A stretch of DNA of 35,593 nucleotides from JBBIRM01 sp964517975 (GTDB lineage Bacteria; Desulfobacterota; BSN033; UBA1163), in NCBI GenBank assembly GCA_964517975.1, contig CAZFDM010000135.1, positions 1 to 35,593 of the forward strand, written 5' to 3'. The notes under the pieces are model-generated. The model had not been told where the DNA came from. It was given only the letters and a program-made list of their open reading frames with translations, and did not search any database. Position 1 is the stretch's first letter; every line of letters starts with the position of its first letter. A program made the position numbers and the translations under genes. Shown in pieces: positions 15,265 to 23,837 of the stretch.

Positions 15265-16212
15265 ATGTACCGAGATAAGACCATTGCTGTGGTGATTCCT
15301 GCCTATAACGAAGAGAAGTTAATCGGTAGGGTCCTTAAGTCGATCCCCAATTTTGTAGACCATATTGTCGTGGTGGACGATGAGAGTCGAGACCGAACCG
15401 GGGAGGTTGTCAAAGAGCATCAGAAAGAGGATAGCCGAATTATCTACCTTCGTCATCAGAAGAATGAAGGGGTGGGAGGTGCCATTGCTACAGGTTACAA
15501 ATGGGCACGCAGTAATAATGTCGAAATTTCGGTGGTCATGGCAGGAGATGCCCAGATGGATCCAAAAGACCTTCCTAAATTAATCGATCCTGTGGTCAAT
15601 GGGGAGGCAGACTATTCTAAAGGGAATCGGCTTTTTACTGGAAGGGCCTGGAGGGTTATTCCTAAGTCGCGCTATCTGGGCAATGCAGTCTTATCCTTCC
15701 TCACAAAGATTGCCTCAGGGTATTGGCATATTGCAGATTCGCAATCAGGTTATGGGGCAGTAACCCTTGAGGTTTTGAAGACAATTGATCTGGATAATTT
15801 ATATAAACGTTACGGAATGCCCAATGATTTTCTTACGAAATTAAACGTATATCAATTCAGGGTCAGGGATGTGCCGATCAATCCCATTTACGGGATTGGG
15901 GAACGTTCTAAGATGAAGATTTATAAGGTGGTGTTTACCCTCTCCTTCCTCCTTATCAAACTGTTTTTCTGGAGACTTAAGGAGAAGTATGTGATTCGGG
16001 ATTTCCACCCTCTGGTCCTCTTCTATTTGATGGGTTTTATCCTCACACCCATAGGAGTTGTTTTCGGTGGTTATCTTTTTTTCTACAGAATCTTTATTGG
16101 GACAGTTTCTGCAACAAGTGCTCTTTTTGCAGGACTCTTTACTATCTCTGGACTTCAATTTCTTCTCTTCGCCATGTGGTTTGATATGGAATATAACAAA
16201 GGGCTGAAATAG
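15265..16212 (+). CDS. GT2 family glycosyltransferase, dolichyl/polyprenyl-phosphate sugar synthase-like, membrane-bound
   Basis: This 315-residue enzyme probably transfers a sugar from a nucleotide sugar to a polyprenyl phosphate on the cytoplasmic side. The GT-A domain (about 1-225) has VVIPAYNEEKLIGRVLKSI, VVVDDESRDRTGE, MAGDAQMDP (metal-binding region) and DSQSGYGAVTLEVL, as in Dpm1/GtrB-type enzymes. Three hydrophobic stretches follow: about 222-238 (VVFTLSFLLIKLFFW), about 250-272 and about 280-303, so it is membrane-anchored. It opens the glycan locus. It could supply a lipid-phosphate sugar donor for the GT-C enzymes at 23838-27782; that link is inference. Confidence 0.88.
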   Translation: MYRDKTIAVVIPAYNEEKLIGRVLKSIPNFVDHIVVVDDESRDRTGEVVKEHQKEDSRIIYLRHQKNEGVGGAIATGYKWARSNNVEISVVMAGDAQMDPKDLPKLIDPVVNGEADYSKGNRLFTGRAWRVIPKSRYLGNAVLSFLTKIASGYWHIADSQSGYGAVTLEVLKTIDLDNLYKRYGMPNDFLTKLNVYQFRVRDVPINPIYGIGERSKMKIYKVVFTLSFLLIKLFFWRLKEKYVIRDFHPLVLFYLMGFILTPIGVVFGGYLFFYRIFIGTVSATSALFAGLFTISGLQFLLFAMWFDMEYNKGLK

Positions 16213-16215
16213 GAA

Positions 16216-17361
16216 ATGAATATCTGCATCATTACTTCTTCATTCCCTTCACATATCAGGGACATGGTTAAGGCCCCATTTCTGATCGATTTTATCGAAT
16301 CATTAAAGAGACGAGGCCATCAGGTCTTTGTCTATACCCAGGATCGTAAAGGATTAAAAGAGCAGTTTATCAAGGGGATAAGGATTGAATGGTTTCCTTG
16401 GATGAAGACAGAAAAACCAATTGCCTCACTAAACCCCTTTCATCCTTTCGATCTGCTTAGACTATGGAGTTTTTTTCGTAATGGCAAAGATAGGGTGATT
16501 CCTTTTCTTAAGGAGAACCAGATGGATGTCTGCCTCGCCCTATGGCTACTGCCAGGGGGGTGGTTAGCCAATCATGCCTATCGTCAGACAGGAATCCCTT
16601 ATTCCGTATGGTCCCTTGGCTCGGATATCTATCGATATGGTAAAAATCCACTTCTCTATCCCCTGATGAAGAGAGTGATCCACGAAGCCAGAGGAGTCTT
16701 TGCGGATGGTTTCGACCTTTCCAGGAAGATAGAGGAGAGATTTGGGAGGAGATGCTATTTTTTAGCCACAACAAGAACCCTCCCTTCTTCCACTCTTTTA
16801 AAAGACAAGGGGAAATCAGCAGATAGACCCTATGGATTTCTTTTTGTTGGGAGATTTGAGAAGGTGAAAGGGATTGACCTCCTCCTACAATCTGTCGCGG
16901 GATGGATTGAAAAGAGATCAGATGTTCAACTTACCCTTGTTGGAAAAGGAAGCCTGGAAGATTGGGCAAGAAGTTTTGTCCATCGAAACAATTTGGAAGG
17001 GCAGGTCCTCTTTACAGGGAATATTTCGGACGACGAGTTGGCAAGACTTTATGAATCCTCTGATTGTATAGTGATCCCTTCAAGGTCTGATTCGATCCCC
17101 CTTGTATTTTCTGAGGCCTTGAAATTTAATAAAGAGTTGATCGTTACCGATGTGGGGGATATGGGAGAATTGGGCAGGAAATATGGGGTTGCCGATGTGG
17201 TGCCACCCGAAGATCCTATGGCATTGAGAGAGGCCATGAAAGGGAAGGTTAAATTCAGGGATCAAAGGCCGAAGGCAATGGAGGAGGAGAAAAGGGAGGA
17301 TTTAAAACGTCTATTCAATCTGGAAACGAGCGTGGATAGATTTTTGGCCGATTACATTTAA
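16216..17361 (+). CDS. GT4 family glycosyltransferase
   Basis: This 381-residue GT-B enzyme would add a sugar to a growing glycan from a nucleotide donor in the cytoplasm. The N-terminal domain has ITSSFPSHIRDMVKAPFL, and an acceptor-side region SLGSDIYRYGKNPLL. The C-terminal donor domain has LFVGRFEKVKGIDLLLQSV, LTLVGKGSLEDWA and the E-x7-E region SDSIPLVFSEALKFNKELI. It begins four bases after the GT2 stop and ends nine bases before the next gene, clearly one operon. Sugar specificity cannot be read from sequence. Confidence 0.9.
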   Translation: MNICIITSSFPSHIRDMVKAPFLIDFIESLKRRGHQVFVYTQDRKGLKEQFIKGIRIEWFPWMKTEKPIASLNPFHPFDLLRLWSFFRNGKDRVIPFLKENQMDVCLALWLLPGGWLANHAYRQTGIPYSVWSLGSDIYRYGKNPLLYPLMKRVIHEARGVFADGFDLSRKIEERFGRRCYFLATTRTLPSSTLLKDKGKSADRPYGFLFVGRFEKVKGIDLLLQSVAGWIEKRSDVQLTLVGKGSLEDWARSFVHRNNLEGQVLFTGNISDDELARLYESSDCIVIPSRSDSIPLVFSEALKFNKELIVTDVGDMGELGRKYGVADVVPPEDPMALREAMKGKVKFRDQRPKAMEEEKREDLKRLFNLETSVDRFLADYI

Positions 17362-17370
17362 GGGAAGAAA

Positions 17371-18084
17371 ATGAAAGCAATCATATTGGCAGGAGGAGAA
17401 GGGAGAAGACTCGCTCCCTATACGACGGTGATTCCCAAACCATTGATGCCTGTCGATGGGATGCCCATCCTCGAGGTGATCGTCAGGCAATTGGCTCATT
17501 TTAAGATTAAGGAGTTGATCTTTGCTGTCAACCTGCAATCAGAGCCTTTTCTTTCTGTCTATTTTGGGAATGGAGAGCGATATGGAGTTAGGATTTCCTA
17601 CTCAAAGGAAAAGAAGCCTCTTGGGACAGCAGGTCCGCTTACACTCTTAACTGACCTACCAGAAACCTTTCTCGTCATGAACGGAGATATCCTCACGACA
17701 CTCGATTTTCAAAAATTGATTAGGTATCATCGGAGGCACAAAAGCCTTCTTACGATTGCAATGAATAAAAAGAAGATTCAGACGGAATTGGGGGTGATGG
17801 AATATGATCACTCCTATAGGCTTACCCGTTATATTGAAAAGCCCATTCTTTCTTACTCTGTGAGCATGGGCATCTATGTCTTTGAGAAGAGGGTTTTAGA
17901 GTGGATCCCCCACGGGAGATATTTTGATTTCCCAGAACTTGTTCAGAAGTTAATGGATAGGAATCAGAAGGTTGTCTGCTATCCCTCAGAGGACTTTTGG
18001 CTGGATATCGGTAGGCATGAAGATTATGAGGAAGCACAGAGGCAATTTAAAAAGATGAGAAGGAAATTACTTTATAAAACGTAA
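17371..18084 (+). CDS. Sugar-1-phosphate nucleotidyltransferase
   Basis: This 237-residue enzyme makes a nucleotide sugar from NTP and a sugar 1-phosphate. It has the NTP-transferase signature LAGGEGRRLAPYTTVIPKPL (variant of GG.GTRL.P.T...PKP), KKPLGTAGPL, the metal-binding Asp in MNGDILT, and the C-terminal FWLDIGRHEDYEEA. It resembles the nucleotidyltransferase domain found with LegB/LegC-type genes (for example PtmE) and mannose-1-phosphate guanylyltransferases; nucleotide and sugar are not certain. The dehydratase and aminotransferase that follow suggest it makes the donor they modify. Confidence 0.87.
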   Translation: MKAIILAGGEGRRLAPYTTVIPKPLMPVDGMPILEVIVRQLAHFKIKELIFAVNLQSEPFLSVYFGNGERYGVRISYSKEKKPLGTAGPLTLLTDLPETFLVMNGDILTTLDFQKLIRYHRRHKSLLTIAMNKKKIQTELGVMEYDHSYRLTRYIEKPILSYSVSMGIYVFEKRVLEWIPHGRYFDFPELVQKLMDRNQKVVCYPSEDFWLDIGRHEDYEEAQRQFKKMRRKLLYKT

Positions 18085-18161
18085 TGGGGAGTCGTGATCG
18101 TGAATAGGGCTCGGCGAGGCCTTTCCCTATTACCCTCACCAACCTCAATTGCGAGGTTTAT

Positions 18162-19142
18162 ATGAGCAAGGTTCTGGTGACAGGAGCTGGAGGGTTTATT
18201 GGTAGCCATCTGGTTGAGGAGTTGGTAAGGCATGGGAAGGAGGTCAGGGCGTTTGTTCGATACAATTCAAGAAATCAATGGGGCCTCTTAGAAGACTTAC
18301 CCAAGGATGTTTTAGACCAGATCGAGATCGTGCAGGGTGATCTGAAAGATCCGGATGGGGTAAGAAAGGCTGTGAAGGGGTGTAAAAAGGTTTTCCATTT
18401 GGGAGCCCTCATCGCCATTCCTTACTCTTATGTCCACCCCTTCGATTTCATTCAAACCAATGTCGTTGGGACCGCCAACCTTCTTAATGCATGCCTTGAA
18501 ACGGAGGGGCTTGAAAGGGTGGTCCATACCTCCACCAGTGAGGTTTATGGGACCGCTCAATATGTCCCGATAGATGAAAGGCATCCCCTTCAGGCCCAAT
18601 CCCCTTATTCTGCAAGTAAGATCGGGGCAGATCAGTTGGCCGAAAGTTATTATCGCTGTTTTGGGCTTCCTGTTTCGATCCTTAGGCCTTTTAATACCTT
18701 TGGCCCCAGACAATCAATTCGAGCCATCATCCCTACCATCATCTCCCAGGCCTTGGGTGAGGGAAAAATCCGATTGGGTAATTTGCGACCAAGACGGGAC
18801 TTCCTTTTTGTTAAAGATACGGTTCGAGGATTTATGGAGTTTGAAAAATGTGAGAAGGCAATTGGAAAGGTGGTCAATCTTGGAACAGGGATAGATATTT
18901 CGATCGAGGAATTAACCAAAAAGGTCCTTGATCTGTTGGGCAAGAAAAAAGAGGTTGAGATCGACCCTCAGAGGATTAGACCTGAAAAAAGCGAAGTGTT
19001 TCAACTTCTTTCTGATACCCGGTTAGCCCAGGAACTTTTTGGTTGGAAACCCAAGTTTCGCCTTGAAGAAGGGTTAAGAGAAACGATTGAATGGTATAAG
19101 AGGAATATCCATCGGTTTAAAGTAGGAAGTTATCCATTATAA
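18162..19142 (+). CDS. NAD-dependent nucleotide-sugar 4,6-dehydratase (LegB-like SDR)
   Basis: This 326-residue extended short-chain dehydrogenase has the NAD-binding VTGAGGFIGSHLVEELV, the TSTSEVYGTA segment and the catalytic YSASK. It also has LRPFNTFGPRQ and RRDFLFVKDTV, all typical of sugar 4,6-dehydratases. The N-terminus (RAFVRYNSRNQWGLLEDL) is close to the LegB group, which acts on UDP-GlcNAc or GDP-GlcNAc. The product, a 4-keto-6-deoxy sugar, is the substrate for the aminotransferase that follows. None of the later sialic-acid-like genes (legI, legG, legF types) is in the window, so the end product may be a 4-amino-4,6-dideoxy sugar instead. Confidence 0.88.
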   Translation: MSKVLVTGAGGFIGSHLVEELVRHGKEVRAFVRYNSRNQWGLLEDLPKDVLDQIEIVQGDLKDPDGVRKAVKGCKKVFHLGALIAIPYSYVHPFDFIQTNVVGTANLLNACLETEGLERVVHTSTSEVYGTAQYVPIDERHPLQAQSPYSASKIGADQLAESYYRCFGLPVSILRPFNTFGPRQSIRAIIPTIISQALGEGKIRLGNLRPRRDFLFVKDTVRGFMEFEKCEKAIGKVVNLGTGIDISIEELTKKVLDLLGKKKEVEIDPQRIRPEKSEVFQLLSDTRLAQELFGWKPKFRLEEGLRETIEWYKRNIHRFKVGSYPL

Positions 19143-19194
19143 TAGGTGGTTGTAAATTGCGAGCCGTGAAAACTTAAACATCTTAGGATTTTCA

Positions 19195-19216
19195 TTACGA
19201 TTCACGAATCACGAAT
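19195..19216. repeat. CACGAAT direct repeat abutting the aminotransferase start
   Basis: GATTCACGAATCACGAAT ends at the base before ATG 19217, where a ribosome binding site would normally lie. The word ACGAATCACG recurs inverted at the 3' end of the same gene (about 20340-20350). Related words occur at about 15235-15243 and 18092-18103. Confidence 0.5.
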
Positions 19217-20368
19217 ATGAAATGGCGTTATCCCCTTTCAGATATTGATCTTGACCAAAGAGAGGAGAGGGCTGTCGTTAAGGTCCTTCGATCCAGGTGG
19301 CTCTCCTTGGGACCTGTTACCGAGAGGTTTGAGGAATCCTTTTCAAAATATCTTGGGGGAGGCGAGGCGATCGCAGTTTCAAGTGGAACCGCTGCATTGC
19401 ATCTGGCTTTGGCCTCCCTTCCTATAGCTCAGGGAGATGAGGTCATCCTTCCTTCCTTGACCTTTGTGGCCACAAGTAATGCTGTTCTTTATATTGGAGC
19501 CAAACCTGTCTTTGTAGATATCATAGGGGAGGACAATCTCACAGTCTCTCCTGAGGAGATTGAAAAAAGAATTACACCGAGGACCAAAGCTATCCTCGTG
19601 ATGCATTACGGAGGCTACCCCTGTCAGATGTCCTCCATTATGGAGATTGCTCGAAGGTACGGTCTCTATGTCATTGAAGATTCTGCCCATGCCCCTGGGG
19701 CAGAGGTCGAGGGCAAAAGGTGTGGGAGAATCGGCACGATAGGGTGTTTCAGTTTCTTTTCAAATAAGAACCTGGTTACAGGAGAAGGGGGAATGGTGGT
19801 CACCCAGGATAGGCAGTTGGCCCAAAAGATCAGAGAAAAACGCTCTCATGGAATGGAAAGACTTTCGTGGGATAAGTTTCAGGGGCATCTCGCTTCTTAT
19901 GATATCCAAAGGGTTGGTTATAATTATCGAATCACAGAAATACAATCCGCCCTGGGTTTGGTCCAGTTAAAAAAATTGGATCGAAATAATAGGAAGAGAA
20001 AAAGATTGGCCAAGGCTTATCGAAAAGCGCTTCAGGAAATTGATGGGATCTCTATTCCCTTCTCAAATTTTAAAGGAAATCCCTCTTACCATCTTTTCCC
20101 TATTTTGTTAGCACCATCCATGAATAGGAAAAGGGTGATGGAGAGGCTAAAAGATTTTGGAATCCAAACAAGCATCCATTATCCTCCTGTCCATCTCTTC
20201 TCTTTTTATCGAGAGAGGTTTGGGCTTAGCGAAGGGGCGCTCCCTAAAACCGAAGAGGTCGGTCGAAGAGAGGTGAGCCTTCCGCTTCATCCACGAATGG
20301 AAGTGGAAGATGTGAGATGGATTGTAAACAAAATAAAAAGCGTGATTCGTAGCACCAGGTCAAGGTGA
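19217..20368 (+). CDS. DegT/DnrJ/EryC1 family PLP-dependent sugar aminotransferase
   Basis: This 383-residue enzyme transfers an amino group to a keto sugar nucleotide. It shows GGGEAIAVSSGTAALHLAL, DEVILPSLTFVATSNAVLY, VIEDSAHAPGAEVEGKRCG and the PLP-binding Lys184 in FFSNKNLVTGEGG, followed by VGYNYRITEIQSALGLVQL. With the 4,6-dehydratase upstream it would form an NDP-4-amino-4,6-dideoxyhexose. No good ribosome binding site is seen because a CACGAAT repeat abuts the ATG. The last codons (KSVIRSTRSR) overlap an inverted copy of the same word, so the C-terminal tail may have been rewritten by the repeat. Confidence 0.9.
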   Translation: MKWRYPLSDIDLDQREERAVVKVLRSRWLSLGPVTERFEESFSKYLGGGEAIAVSSGTAALHLALASLPIAQGDEVILPSLTFVATSNAVLYIGAKPVFVDIIGEDNLTVSPEEIEKRITPRTKAILVMHYGGYPCQMSSIMEIARRYGLYVIEDSAHAPGAEVEGKRCGRIGTIGCFSFFSNKNLVTGEGGMVVTQDRQLAQKIREKRSHGMERLSWDKFQGHLASYDIQRVGYNYRITEIQSALGLVQLKKLDRNNRKRKRLAKAYRKALQEIDGISIPFSNFKGNPSYHLFPILLAPSMNRKRVMERLKDFGIQTSIHYPPVHLFSFYRERFGLSEGALPKTEEVGRREVSLPLHPRMEVEDVRWIVNKIKSVIRSTRSR

Positions 20369-20444
20369 ACCCTTCAGGATTTCCAAAATTCGGTTGCGGG
20401 TTAAGGGTACGGCCATAGGATTTTATACACGTACATGAGTCATT

Positions 20445-21449
20445 ATGGAACTTAAGGTTTTTGAAACTCCTGGAGAGCAATGGGACGAATTTGCCAGGCG
20501 ATACACTGACTTGATCTTCTATCAGTCGATTTGGAGCAGAGTTCTCAAAGAGGGGTTGGGAGGTCAACCCCTCTATTTTTATTTGAAGGAGGGAGATGAT
20601 ATTTTTACTGGATTCCCTACGGTTTTACTGAACTTTAAAATTTTTAAGATCCTCTATGCTTCCATCCCTTTTGGAAATGTGATTGGCGAAAAGGATTATT
20701 TTCATCCTTTTATGGAATTGTTGGATAGGGAGTTTAAAAGGTTGAGAATCGATCAAGTACGGGTGGTTGATACTCCTTTTTTAAAATCCTATAAACCGGT
20801 CTCATATCATTCAATCCCTTGCAAATGGACTATCCTGGATCTGAAAAGATTTAACCTTAACGAGATTTGGAGAGGTTATAAAGAGGAGGTGCGGAGAGCC
20901 ATCCGTAAGGCAAAAAGGAATGGTCTTGTGGTAAGGGCCTTAACCTCTCCTTCAGAAGTTGATATTTTTTATTACCTCTATCTTTCCTCAATGGAACGGA
21001 AAAGAGCCTTCGCCAAATATCCACGCCGATGGTTTCAGATAATTTATGAAATTCTCATTAAAGAAGGAAAAGCAGACATCTTGTTTGCATTAAAAAATGA
21101 TCAATTTACAGCAGGGGTGGTAGTCATCTATTCATCAGACTCTCTCCATTATCTTCATAATGGTTCAGATCGTGCCTTCCTTGAATATCGCCCTAATGAT
21201 TTGATCATTGACCATATGATTCAAAAGGGAGTGAAGGAAGGGAAGGCCATTCTGGATTTTATGGGATCAGACCCGGAGGATTTTTCATTAATCCGATTTA
21301 AAGAGAAATGGGGAAGTTGCTCAATCGATATCCATACATATGTGAAAGATTATCATCCCCTCCGATGTAAGATATGGGAGATGGGAAAGAGAGTAACGGG
21401 TTCAAGAGTGGGAAGGGGATTGGTGAAAATATTGAGAAGGGAAATATGA
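20445..21449 (+). CDS. FemAB-like GNAT family protein
   Basis: This 334-residue protein resembles FemAB/BioF2-type acyltransferases that add amino acids or acyl groups to cell-wall or sugar amines. The diagnostic part is YKEEVRRAIRKAKRNGLVVR followed by LYLSSMERKRA, FALKNDQFTAGVVVIYSSDS, YLHNGSDRAFLEYRPNDLI and FMGSDPEDFSLIRFKEKWG. The neighbouring dehydratase and aminotransferase would generate an amino sugar, so acylation of that amino group is a reasonable but unproven role. No clear Shine-Dalgarno precedes ATG 20445. It overlaps the next gene by four bases. Confidence 0.78.
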   Translation: MELKVFETPGEQWDEFARRYTDLIFYQSIWSRVLKEGLGGQPLYFYLKEGDDIFTGFPTVLLNFKIFKILYASIPFGNVIGEKDYFHPFMELLDREFKRLRIDQVRVVDTPFLKSYKPVSYHSIPCKWTILDLKRFNLNEIWRGYKEEVRRAIRKAKRNGLVVRALTSPSEVDIFYYLYLSSMERKRAFAKYPRRWFQIIYEILIKEGKADILFALKNDQFTAGVVVIYSSDSLHYLHNGSDRAFLEYRPNDLIIDHMIQKGVKEGKAILDFMGSDPEDFSLIRFKEKWGSCSIDIHTYVKDYHPLRCKIWEMGKRVTGSRVGRGLVKILRREI

Positions 21450-22159
21450 TGGGAAAGTTTGATTGGGGCCAGCGAGCCCAGAAAGGATTCCTGGCCTCTG
21501 GCCTTGACCCTTCTGATCGAAGAGGCCATAAAAATTATTATATTGATCTCCTTCAGAAGATGGCCTTAGATGAAGTCCTGGAGTTAAGAGGAAACGAAGT
21601 CGTCCTTGACTTCGGGTGTGGAAGTGGAAGAATCTCTTACTGGATCGCACCGAGAGTAAAAAGAGTGATTGGCATGGAGGTTACGCCAGAAATGGTTGAT
21701 CTTGCCGAAAAGAATAGGACAGCTGAAAATGTAGAATTTATACTTTACGATGGTTCGGATTTTCCTGAAACCCCTTTTAAGTTTGATCTCATTATGACGA
21801 TAGGGGTTCTTCAAATCATGAGAGGGGAGAGATTAAAAAAGACAGTTTCACGATTGTCACATTATTTAAGAAAGGAGGGAAGAGGTTACTTTATTGAACA
21901 AGTATCAGATAACCCAAGAGTTGGAAGGCCAAATCTCTCAGAATATCTTCAGAGTTATGAGGAGTCGGGTCTAAATTGTTTTAAATATTACCCTATCCGA
22001 AGGGGTCGGTGGTGGTTGCTCTATCTCATCCGATACGGTTTGATTCCAAGGAATTGGTTTATTAAAATTGCTTCCCAAGAGATGAACTCGGTGAGAAGGT
22101 TAAAAAGGAAGATTTCTTACTATCAAGATTTTCTTTTTCTTGTAAAGAAAGATGGTTAA
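21446..22159 (+). CDS. Class I SAM-dependent methyltransferase
   Basis: A cytoplasmic methyltransferase of about 237 residues. SAM-binding motif I is VVLDFGCGSGRISYWIAP, with GMEVTPEMVDLAEKN for motif II and FDLIMTIGVLQIM for the catalytic-loop region. I place the start at ATG 21446, in an ATGATG overlapping the previous stop, with GAGAAGGG just upstream; 21449 is equally possible. The longer frame from 21374 lies inside the previous gene and has a low-complexity tail unlike the family. It probably modifies a glycan or lipid intermediate of the locus; the substrate is unknown. Confidence 0.83.
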   Translation: MMGKFDWGQRAQKGFLASGLDPSDRRGHKNYYIDLLQKMALDEVLELRGNEVVLDFGCGSGRISYWIAPRVKRVIGMEVTPEMVDLAEKNRTAENVEFILYDGSDFPETPFKFDLIMTIGVLQIMRGERLKKTVSRLSHYLRKEGRGYFIEQVSDNPRVGRPNLSEYLQSYEESGLNCFKYYPIRRGRWWLLYLIRYGLIPRNWFIKIASQEMNSVRRLKRKISYYQDFLFLVKKDG

Positions 22160-22904
22160 ACAAAGAGGATATCAATTCCATTTATCCAAAGGGGATTCCA
22201 TTTTAAAAAGCACGGAAGGGCGGTCACAGAAATTTAAAAAGATTTTTAGAGTTATTCAAGATTTTTGCACTGAAGCGCATTCTCTAAAATGTCTTGACAT
22301 AGGGTGTTCAAGTGGAATTATTACTTCACTCTTAGGAGACCACTTCTCTATGACCGTTGGAATAGATATTGAACAGGATGCTGTTTATTATGCAAAACAC
22401 CATCATTTCTCCTCCTGGGTCAAATTATTGATTGCTGACGCAATGTTTTTGCCATTCAAAGATAGTTCATTCGATGCCATCATTTGCAACCACATCTATG
22501 AACACGTGCCTAACGCCCATCAATTGGTGGATGAGATTTTTCGTGTTTTAAAAAGAGACGGTTTCTGTTATTTTTCGGCGGGCAATAGATACATGATTAT
22601 TGAAGGTCATTATGGGTTGCCATTTCTTTCCTGGCTACCTAAACCTCTCGCCCATATTTATTTAAGGCTCACTAGAAAAGGAAATTTCTATTATGAAGAG
22701 CACCTTTCCCTTAATGGATTAAAACGATTGGTGCAGAAATTTCAAATCCATGATTATACACTTCCCATTATTAATGAGCCAGAAAGTTTTTTTGCCACTG
22801 ACCTATTAAATCCAAAGGGATTTTTATATAAATGGATTCGATGGTTGGCCCCTTATGTTTATCGCTGGATTCCTACATACATATGGATATTGACAAAAAA
22901 ATAA
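22152..22904 (+). CDS. Class I SAM-dependent methyltransferase (Methyltransf_11 type)
   Basis: This 250-residue methyltransferase has CLDIGCSSGIITSLLGDHF, GIDIEQDAVYYAKHH, DAMFLPFKDSSFDAIICNHI and YEHVPNAHQLVDEIFRVLK, the standard motif order. The C-terminal part (RWLAPYVYRWIPTYIWILTKK) is hydrophobic and aromatic, suggesting membrane proximity or a lipid-linked substrate. It overlaps the upstream methyltransferase by eight bases and the downstream membrane protein by 22 bases, so the three are translated together. It is not closely similar to its neighbour, so the pair is not a tandem duplicate. Confidence 0.85.
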   Translation: MVKQRGYQFHLSKGDSILKSTEGRSQKFKKIFRVIQDFCTEAHSLKCLDIGCSSGIITSLLGDHFSMTVGIDIEQDAVYYAKHHHFSSWVKLLIADAMFLPFKDSSFDAIICNHIYEHVPNAHQLVDEIFRVLKRDGFCYFSAGNRYMIIEGHYGLPFLSWLPKPLAHIYLRLTRKGNFYYEEHLSLNGLKRLVQKFQIHDYTLPIINEPESFFATDLLNPKGFLYKWIRWLAPYVYRWIPTYIWILTKK

Positions 22905-23833
22905 CAGGAAGATTTGATTTTAAAAAAATTGCAAGATGGATCATCATTGTTATCATTTTCGTCTTTTTAGGGAAGATGGTTTGGGAGAACTGGGGCCAGG
23001 TGAAAGATGCTTCTTTTACCTTAAGGCCTTTTACTTTTTTCCTATCTACCCTCACATTTACTTTCAGTTATTTCGTTCAAGTATGGGCCTGGTATCTCAT
23101 CACTCTTAAGTTAGGCATAGCCCTTTCTATAAAAGAAACATTGGAGAGCTGGTTCTATTCTCAATTGGGGAAATACCTGCCTGGCAAGGTATGGCTTCTT
23201 CTTGGCAGGTTCTATTTCTATGAAGCAAAAGGGAAACCAAAAAAACTGATTTCCACCGCCCTCTATTTTGAGATGGCAAGTATCATCATGGCGGGGGGGA
23301 TTATTTTTTTAGCCTCCCTTTTTTTATTCAGGGAGGTCTCCTGTTTCTTTCAGGATGAGCAAATCGGGTTGATATTTCTATTAGTTTTGATTGCCTTACT
23401 CTTTCTTCACCCTCGATTTCTCCAGAAAATAATAAACTGGATTCTCATTAGATTTAAAAGGGGGACCATTACACTATCCATCTCCTACTTTGACATACTC
23501 AAAATACTGTTTTTTTGTATTTTATCCTGGCTCATTGGAGGGTTTGGGTTTTATCTGTTCGTGAATTCGATCTATCCTATTTCATCAAGACATTTTCTCC
23601 TGCTGACAGGAGCGCTGGCTGTTTCAAGTACAATTGGGCTGATTGCATTTTTTGCTCCAGCAGGTCTTGGTGTTCGTGAAGGAACTCTGGTCTATCTCCT
23701 TACAAGATTGATACCAACACCGATTGCGGTTATCCTTTCAATAACTACAAGGCTTTGGATGACCCTTATTGAAATTGGACTGATCGGAATGGTATATTTG
23801 TTGAACAAATCCCAGAAAAGGACAGATCAATAG
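22883..23833 (+). CDS. UPF0104 / lysylphosphatidylglycerol-synthase-type integral membrane protein, flippase-like
   Basis: A 316-residue polytopic inner-membrane protein with about seven or eight hydrophobic segments, the first at ARWIIIVIIFVFLGKMVW. It has family landmarks SQLGKYLPGKVW, FEMASIIMAGG and FFAPAGLGVREGTLVYLL. The family includes YbhN/AglD-like proteins and the flippase domain of MprF; several members are proposed to move or modify lipid-linked substrates. ATG 22883 is preferred because the 17 residues from 22832 to 22882 lie in the previous gene and do not resemble the family. In this locus it could help move a polyprenyl-linked sugar across the membrane; that is inference. Confidence 0.82.
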   Translation: MDIDKKITGRFDFKKIARWIIIVIIFVFLGKMVWENWGQVKDASFTLRPFTFFLSTLTFTFSYFVQVWAWYLITLKLGIALSIKETLESWFYSQLGKYLPGKVWLLLGRFYFYEAKGKPKKLISTALYFEMASIIMAGGIIFLASLFLFREVSCFFQDEQIGLIFLLVLIALLFLHPRFLQKIINWILIRFKRGTITLSISYFDILKILFFCILSWLIGGFGFYLFVNSIYPISSRHFLLLTGALAVSSTIGLIAFFAPAGLGVREGTLVYLLTRLIPTPIAVILSITTRLWMTLIEIGLIGMVYLLNKSQKRTDQ

Positions 23834-23837
23834 AGAG

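Noticed and set aside
17371..20368. Complete legionaminic acid pathway
   Set aside because: Only nucleotidyltransferase, LegB-like and aminotransferase genes are present; synthase, epimerase/hydrolase and CMP-transferase genes are missing from the window.
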